A stretch of DNA of 17,911 nucleotides from contig JACQHV010000137.1 of assembly GCA_016198885.1 (NCBI GenBank), forward strand, positions 1-17,911. Direction: 5' to 3'. Below are positions 15,278 through 17,911 of this stretch, piece by piece. Both the position numbers and the translations under genes were made by a program. Source of the stretch: Gammaproteobacteria bacterium. Its GTDB lineage: Bacteria; Pseudomonadota; Gammaproteobacteria; Eutrophobiales; Eutrophobiaceae. Within the stretch, counting starts at the first letter, position 1. Every line of letters begins with the position of its first letter. The notes below the pieces were generated by a model. That model saw only the letters and a list, made by a program, of their open reading frames with translations, did no database searches and had not been told where the DNA came from.

Positions 15278-16264
15278 TTACACAGTCCTTATCTTATCAG
15301 CAGCCTCTTTCAAAAGTTCTGTTCCTGATCCAGATTTATTTGCATTATTACTGATGTGGCGCCGGAAGGCACGCGCCCCGGATTGACCTTGAAACAAACC
15401 AAGAACATGGCGTGTCATTTGACTCATAATGATTCCCTTCTCGAGATTCTGTTTTACATAGCTTGTATACTTTTCAAGTATCTCATGCCGGGTTGGTGCA
15501 GGATCAATGCTGCCGAAAATTTTCTGATCGGCCTCAGCCAGAATATAAGGATCATGATATGCGACTCGTCCAATCATGACTCCATCTACCCGGGCATATT
15601 GGGTCATTACCTGATCGAATGATGTGAATCCACCATTAATGATAATTTCGAGGTTTTGGAAATCTTTTTTAAGTTGATAAACAGTTTCATATTGTAGTGG
15701 TGGAATATCACGATTTTCCTTCGGGCTTAATCCTTTCAACCATGCTTTGCGCGCATGGATGATAAATGTAGTGCATCCGGCGTTAATGAGATGGTTTATA
15801 AATGATGTCAATTCTGCGTAACTGTCACGATCATCAATACCGGTGCGTGTTTTAACTGTCACTGGGATTTTGACGTGTTTTTTCATCTCCGTGATGCATT
15901 TTGCAACCAGCCCGGGTTCAGCCATCAGGCAGGCGCCAAACCGGCCTGATTGAACCCGATGACTTGGACAACCTGTATTGAGATTAACCTCATCATAACC
16001 CATGTCTTCGGCAATCCGGGCACAGAGTGCAAGATCATCAGGATCACTTCCACCCAGTTGTAGTGCCAGCGGACGCTCTTCTGGAGAGAAGGACAGTAAC
16101 CGTTCACGATTTCCATGGATTATCGCACCCGTGGTAATCATTTCTGTATATAAATAGATGTGCCTGGAAATCAGCCGCAAGAAATAACGACAATGCCTGT
16201 CAGTGTGATCCAGCATCGGGGCAACCGACAGCCTTCGATCTGATTTTACGGAGGTTGAGTTCAT
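15278..16264 (-). CDS. dusA: tRNA-dihydrouridine(20/20a) synthase DusA
   Basis: The 328-residue flavoprotein reduces uridine to dihydrouridine at positions 20 and 20a of the tRNA D-loop. Length and motifs match DusA: APMLDHTDRHCRYFLR (15-30; FMN-binding start), TEMITTGAIIHG (40-51), LQLGGSDPDDLALCA, DEVNLNTGCPS with catalytic Cys99, TVKTRTGIDD (Lys138), IIHARKAWLKGLSPKENR (His170, Arg172, Lys173) and INGGFTSFDQV, followed by DGVMIGRVAYHDPY. The combination HTDRH plus WLKGLSPKENR distinguishes DusA from DusB and DusC. It starts 19 bp after the mutH stop, so it is probably the last gene of the glnD-mutH-dusA transcript. A weak CGGAA sequence lies 9 bases before the ATG. Confidence 0.95.
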   Translation of the reverse strand: MNSTSVKSDRRLSVAPMLDHTDRHCRYFLRLISRHIYLYTEMITTGAIIHGNRERLLSFSPEERPLALQLGGSDPDDLALCARIAEDMGYDEVNLNTGCPSHRVQSGRFGACLMAEPGLVAKCITEMKKHVKIPVTVKTRTGIDDRDSYAELTSFINHLINAGCTTFIIHARKAWLKGLSPKENRDIPPLQYETVYQLKKDFQNLEIIINGGFTSFDQVMTQYARVDGVMIGRVAYHDPYILAEADQKIFGSIDPAPTRHEILEKYTSYVKQNLEKGIIMSQMTRHVLGLFQGQSGARAFRRHISNNANKSGSGTELLKEAADKIRTV

Positions 16265-16283
16265 AAATTATATTCCGACAGTG

Positions 16284-16967
16284 TTATTGCTGATGAAATT
16301 GTGAAATCATCTGTTCAATGATCCGTGATGTAAACGATGCGCGCAAATAAAAACCCCTTGGCATTGTCAATATTTTATCGCCATCCATATTGATTCCATT
16401 GCGCAACGCTTCAGCATTTGTTGCCTTGGGGCGGATTTGCAGATATTGCCCGTGTCGCGCTGTAATTTGTTCAAGTTCCCCCATCATGATCATATCCATG
16501 AATTCCTCCCAATCCTGACGCAGGACACTCACCTGTTGCCGGTCCGGACTCCACAGAAATGCTGTACCAACCCTTCGTGCAGGCAGGGGAATACCGGCAT
16601 CTGCCTCAACAGGCACCCATAGCACGCGTGATAGTTTACGTTTTACCAGCGACGTTTCCCATTGAATATCTATATCAGGTGTCAAGGGAACCGTGCAGAC
16701 ATAGGTTGATTCTTTCGGTCTGCCGTGACGATTAACAGGTATGGTTTTTAGTTCGACCCCGATTTTCTGGAAATCAGGTTCAGGCAAAGATGTAGCTGAT
16801 GCCCCGAGGCTGATTTCAATAAGCTCACCTATCCAGCCTTTTGCATTACGCAGGTGAAGCGGTATTGGTAATTCATGTATTGTGGCAATTTGCTGCAGGG
16901 TTTTTCCAGCAATAGTTTTTGCATTATTTAATAATTCATTTTCTGAAGCAGGTGGATATACCTTCAT
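16284..16967 (-). CDS. mutH: DNA mismatch repair endonuclease MutH
   Basis: The 227-residue protein has the length of MutH, which nicks the unmethylated strand at hemimethylated GATC sites after activation by MutS and MutL. Key features: PPASENELLNNAKTIAGKTL (N-terminal), LRNAKGWIGELIE (39-51), and the catalytic set LPEPDFQKIGVELKTIP with Asp65, Glu72 and Lys74, spaced as Asp70, Glu77 and Lys79 of E. coli MutH. LWSPDRQQVSVLRQDWEEFM and the C-terminal MPRGFYLRASFTSRII also match. All catalytic residues are intact. Presence implies Dam methylase plus MutS and MutL elsewhere in the genome. It begins 9 bp after the glnD stop, and no clear ribosome site is seen, so translation may be coupled to glnD. 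Confidence 0.95.
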   Translation of the reverse strand: MKVYPPASENELLNNAKTIAGKTLQQIATIHELPIPLHLRNAKGWIGELIEISLGASATSLPEPDFQKIGVELKTIPVNRHGRPKESTYVCTVPLTPDIDIQWETSLVKRKLSRVLWVPVEADAGIPLPARRVGTAFLWSPDRQQVSVLRQDWEEFMDMIMMGELEQITARHGQYLQIRPKATNAEALRNGINMDGDKILTMPRGFYLRASFTSRIIEQMISQFHQQ

Positions 16968-16976
16968 ATATTAAAT

Positions 16977-17911
16977 TTAGTTTACCGCCAGGGATTCAAC
17001 AATTGATTTACTGAGACATTCCAATTTTATTGGATCCGTAATCATCTGATTATTTCTATCAGTGATGAAAAAGATATCTTCAACACGGGCGCCATAGGTT
17101 GCGATTTTTGCGCTTTGTAATCGCGCTCCGCAAAATTCCAATGCCATACCAACATGGGAGAGCAAACCCGGTCTGTCTGTTGCTATTACCTCCATAATGG
17201 TGCGTATATTTCTTTCATCCAACGAGAAGTTGACTTCAGTCGGAATCGGAAAATGTTTTAATTGCCTTGGTTTGACGCGTGAAATCTTTTTGGGGAATGT
17301 ATTTATTAAAGACAATGCCTGTTCCAGGGCATTAATTATTTCATCTTTACGATGTTTGTCTTTAATAATCTCACCACTATTCTCCAGTACCATATAGGTA
17401 TCCAGTGCGTAATCATTGCTCGATGTAATAATACGTGCATCAACGATTGTCAGACCAAGCTGATCCAGTACCCGTGTAGTTGTTGAAAAAATATTGTCCT
17501 GATTTTTCATGTAGATGAAAACTTCTGTCCCGCCACGGAAGGTTTCTTCCCTTACCATAATCAACGGTAATCTTAAATTTTCACCGTTAAGGATAGTTTG
17601 AGTATGCCATGCAATTTCATCAGAAGAATGACGAATGAAATAATCTTCACCCAGGCTGTCCCAGAATGAATCAACATTTGATTTGAGTTTTTTATCTGTA
17701 TCAATCAGAGTCAGTGCCCGATCTTTTGTTTCCCGGATGAGCATGTCTTTGTTAATCGGATTTTCAAGACCACGCCTGAGTGCCAGCAGTGTTTTGTGAT
17801 ATAATTCTTCGAACAAGGCATTTTTCCATTTGTTCCATAACATTGGATTGGTTCCGCATATATCTGCGACGGTAAGAAGATAAAGATAATTCAGATGGTT
17901 GCGATCCCCAA
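16977..17911 (-). CDS. glnD: [Protein-PII] uridylyltransferase/uridylyl-removing enzyme GlnD, C-terminal part
   Basis: The frame is open to the right edge, giving 310 C-terminal residues of a protein usually near 900 long. The ATG at 17843 is internal: sequence upstream of it continues the family motif NHLNYLYLLTVADICGTNP, the end of the HD domain, which removes uridylyl groups from PII. Then follow a helical linker (WNKWKNALFEELYHKTL) and two ACT domains, the first from about LIMVREETFRGGTEVFIY and the second from TIMEVIATDRPGLLSHVG to GARVEDIFFITD, which sense glutamine. GlnD reports nitrogen status to PII and so controls glutamine synthetase and Ntr genes. The nucleotidyltransferase domain and start lie beyond the window. 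mutH and dusA follow closely on the same strand. Confidence 0.95.
   Translation of the reverse strand, partial: GDRNHLNYLYLLTVADICGTNPMLWNKWKNALFEELYHKTLLALRRGLENPINKDMLIRETKDRALTLIDTDKKLKSNVDSFWDSLGEDYFIRHSSDEIAWHTQTILNGENLRLPLIMVREETFRGGTEVFIYMKNQDNIFSTTTRVLDQLGLTIVDARIITSSNDYALDTYMVLENSGEIIKDKHRKDEIINALEQALSLINTFPKKISRVKPRQLKHFPIPTEVNFSLDERNIRTIMEVIATDRPGLLSHVGMALEFCGARLQSAKIATYGARVEDIFFITDRNNQMITDPIKLECLSKSIVESLAVN

Noticed and set aside
16977..17843. A free-standing 288-residue ACT-domain protein starting at 17843
   Set aside because: The frame continues upstream to the window edge with GlnD-typical sequence (LYLLTVADICGTNP), so the ATG is internal.
1..17911. tRNA or rRNA genes, CRISPR arrays, insertion sequences, toxin-antitoxin pairs
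   Set aside because: No regularly spaced direct repeats, cloverleaf-like segments, transposase motifs or paired small genes of known type were seen on either strand by eye.

Overview
The window looks like chromosomal DNA of a gammaproteobacterium of moderate to low GC. The main pointer is a mutH gene, since MutH is largely confined to Gammaproteobacteria with Dam methylation. It sits between glnD and dusA, and SixA, Prc, a Mip-like FKBP and a fused ManC fit the same background. The genus cannot be fixed from the sequence. No rRNA, tRNA, CRISPR array, transposase or phage gene is visible. Most genes have housekeeping or envelope roles.

Layout: 1-203 (-) is the N-terminus of a DUF763 gene running off the left edge. 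It diverges from a short + strand pair at 246-1220: a SixA-like phosphohistidine phosphatase whose RHG motif reads QHG, and an anchored coiled-coil protein. A histone-deacetylase-like hydrolase (1247-2200, -) diverges from manC/algA (2349-3815, +), the GDP-mannose supply enzyme. An NAD-type isocitrate dehydrogenase (3855-4880, -) has no ATG, GTG or TTG at the expected start. The periplasmic protease Prc follows (4974-7085, -). A weaker zone, 7086-7836, holds inverted repeats and a small TPR remnant.

The centre has a + strand pair: a lipoprotein of the sorbosone/PQQ glucose dehydrogenase type (7837-9168), then a membrane Cache-HAMP-PP2C (SpoIIE/RsbU) phosphatase (start corrected to 9211). A conserved 94-residue protein (11130-11414, -) shares its start-codon bases with a divergent alpha/beta hydrolase lipoprotein (11413-12441, +). 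Then come a periplasmic FKBP isomerase (12464-13144, -) and a DCC-lipase maturation factor fusion (13275-15098, -). The right end is a minus-strand group, glnD (partial), mutH, dusA, with gaps of 9 and 19 bp.

Possible themes are envelope protein quality control (Prc, FKBP, DCC-LMF, perhaps with the hydrolase as client) and signalling by phosphatases (SixA-like, PP2C) whose partners are not in the window. No clearly new multi-gene defence or mobile system was found. The most notable points are the apparent AUA start of the isocitrate dehydrogenase gene, the DCC-LMF fusion with its folding-related neighbours, the Arg-to-Gln change in the SixA motif, and the overlapping divergent start codons at 11412-11415.
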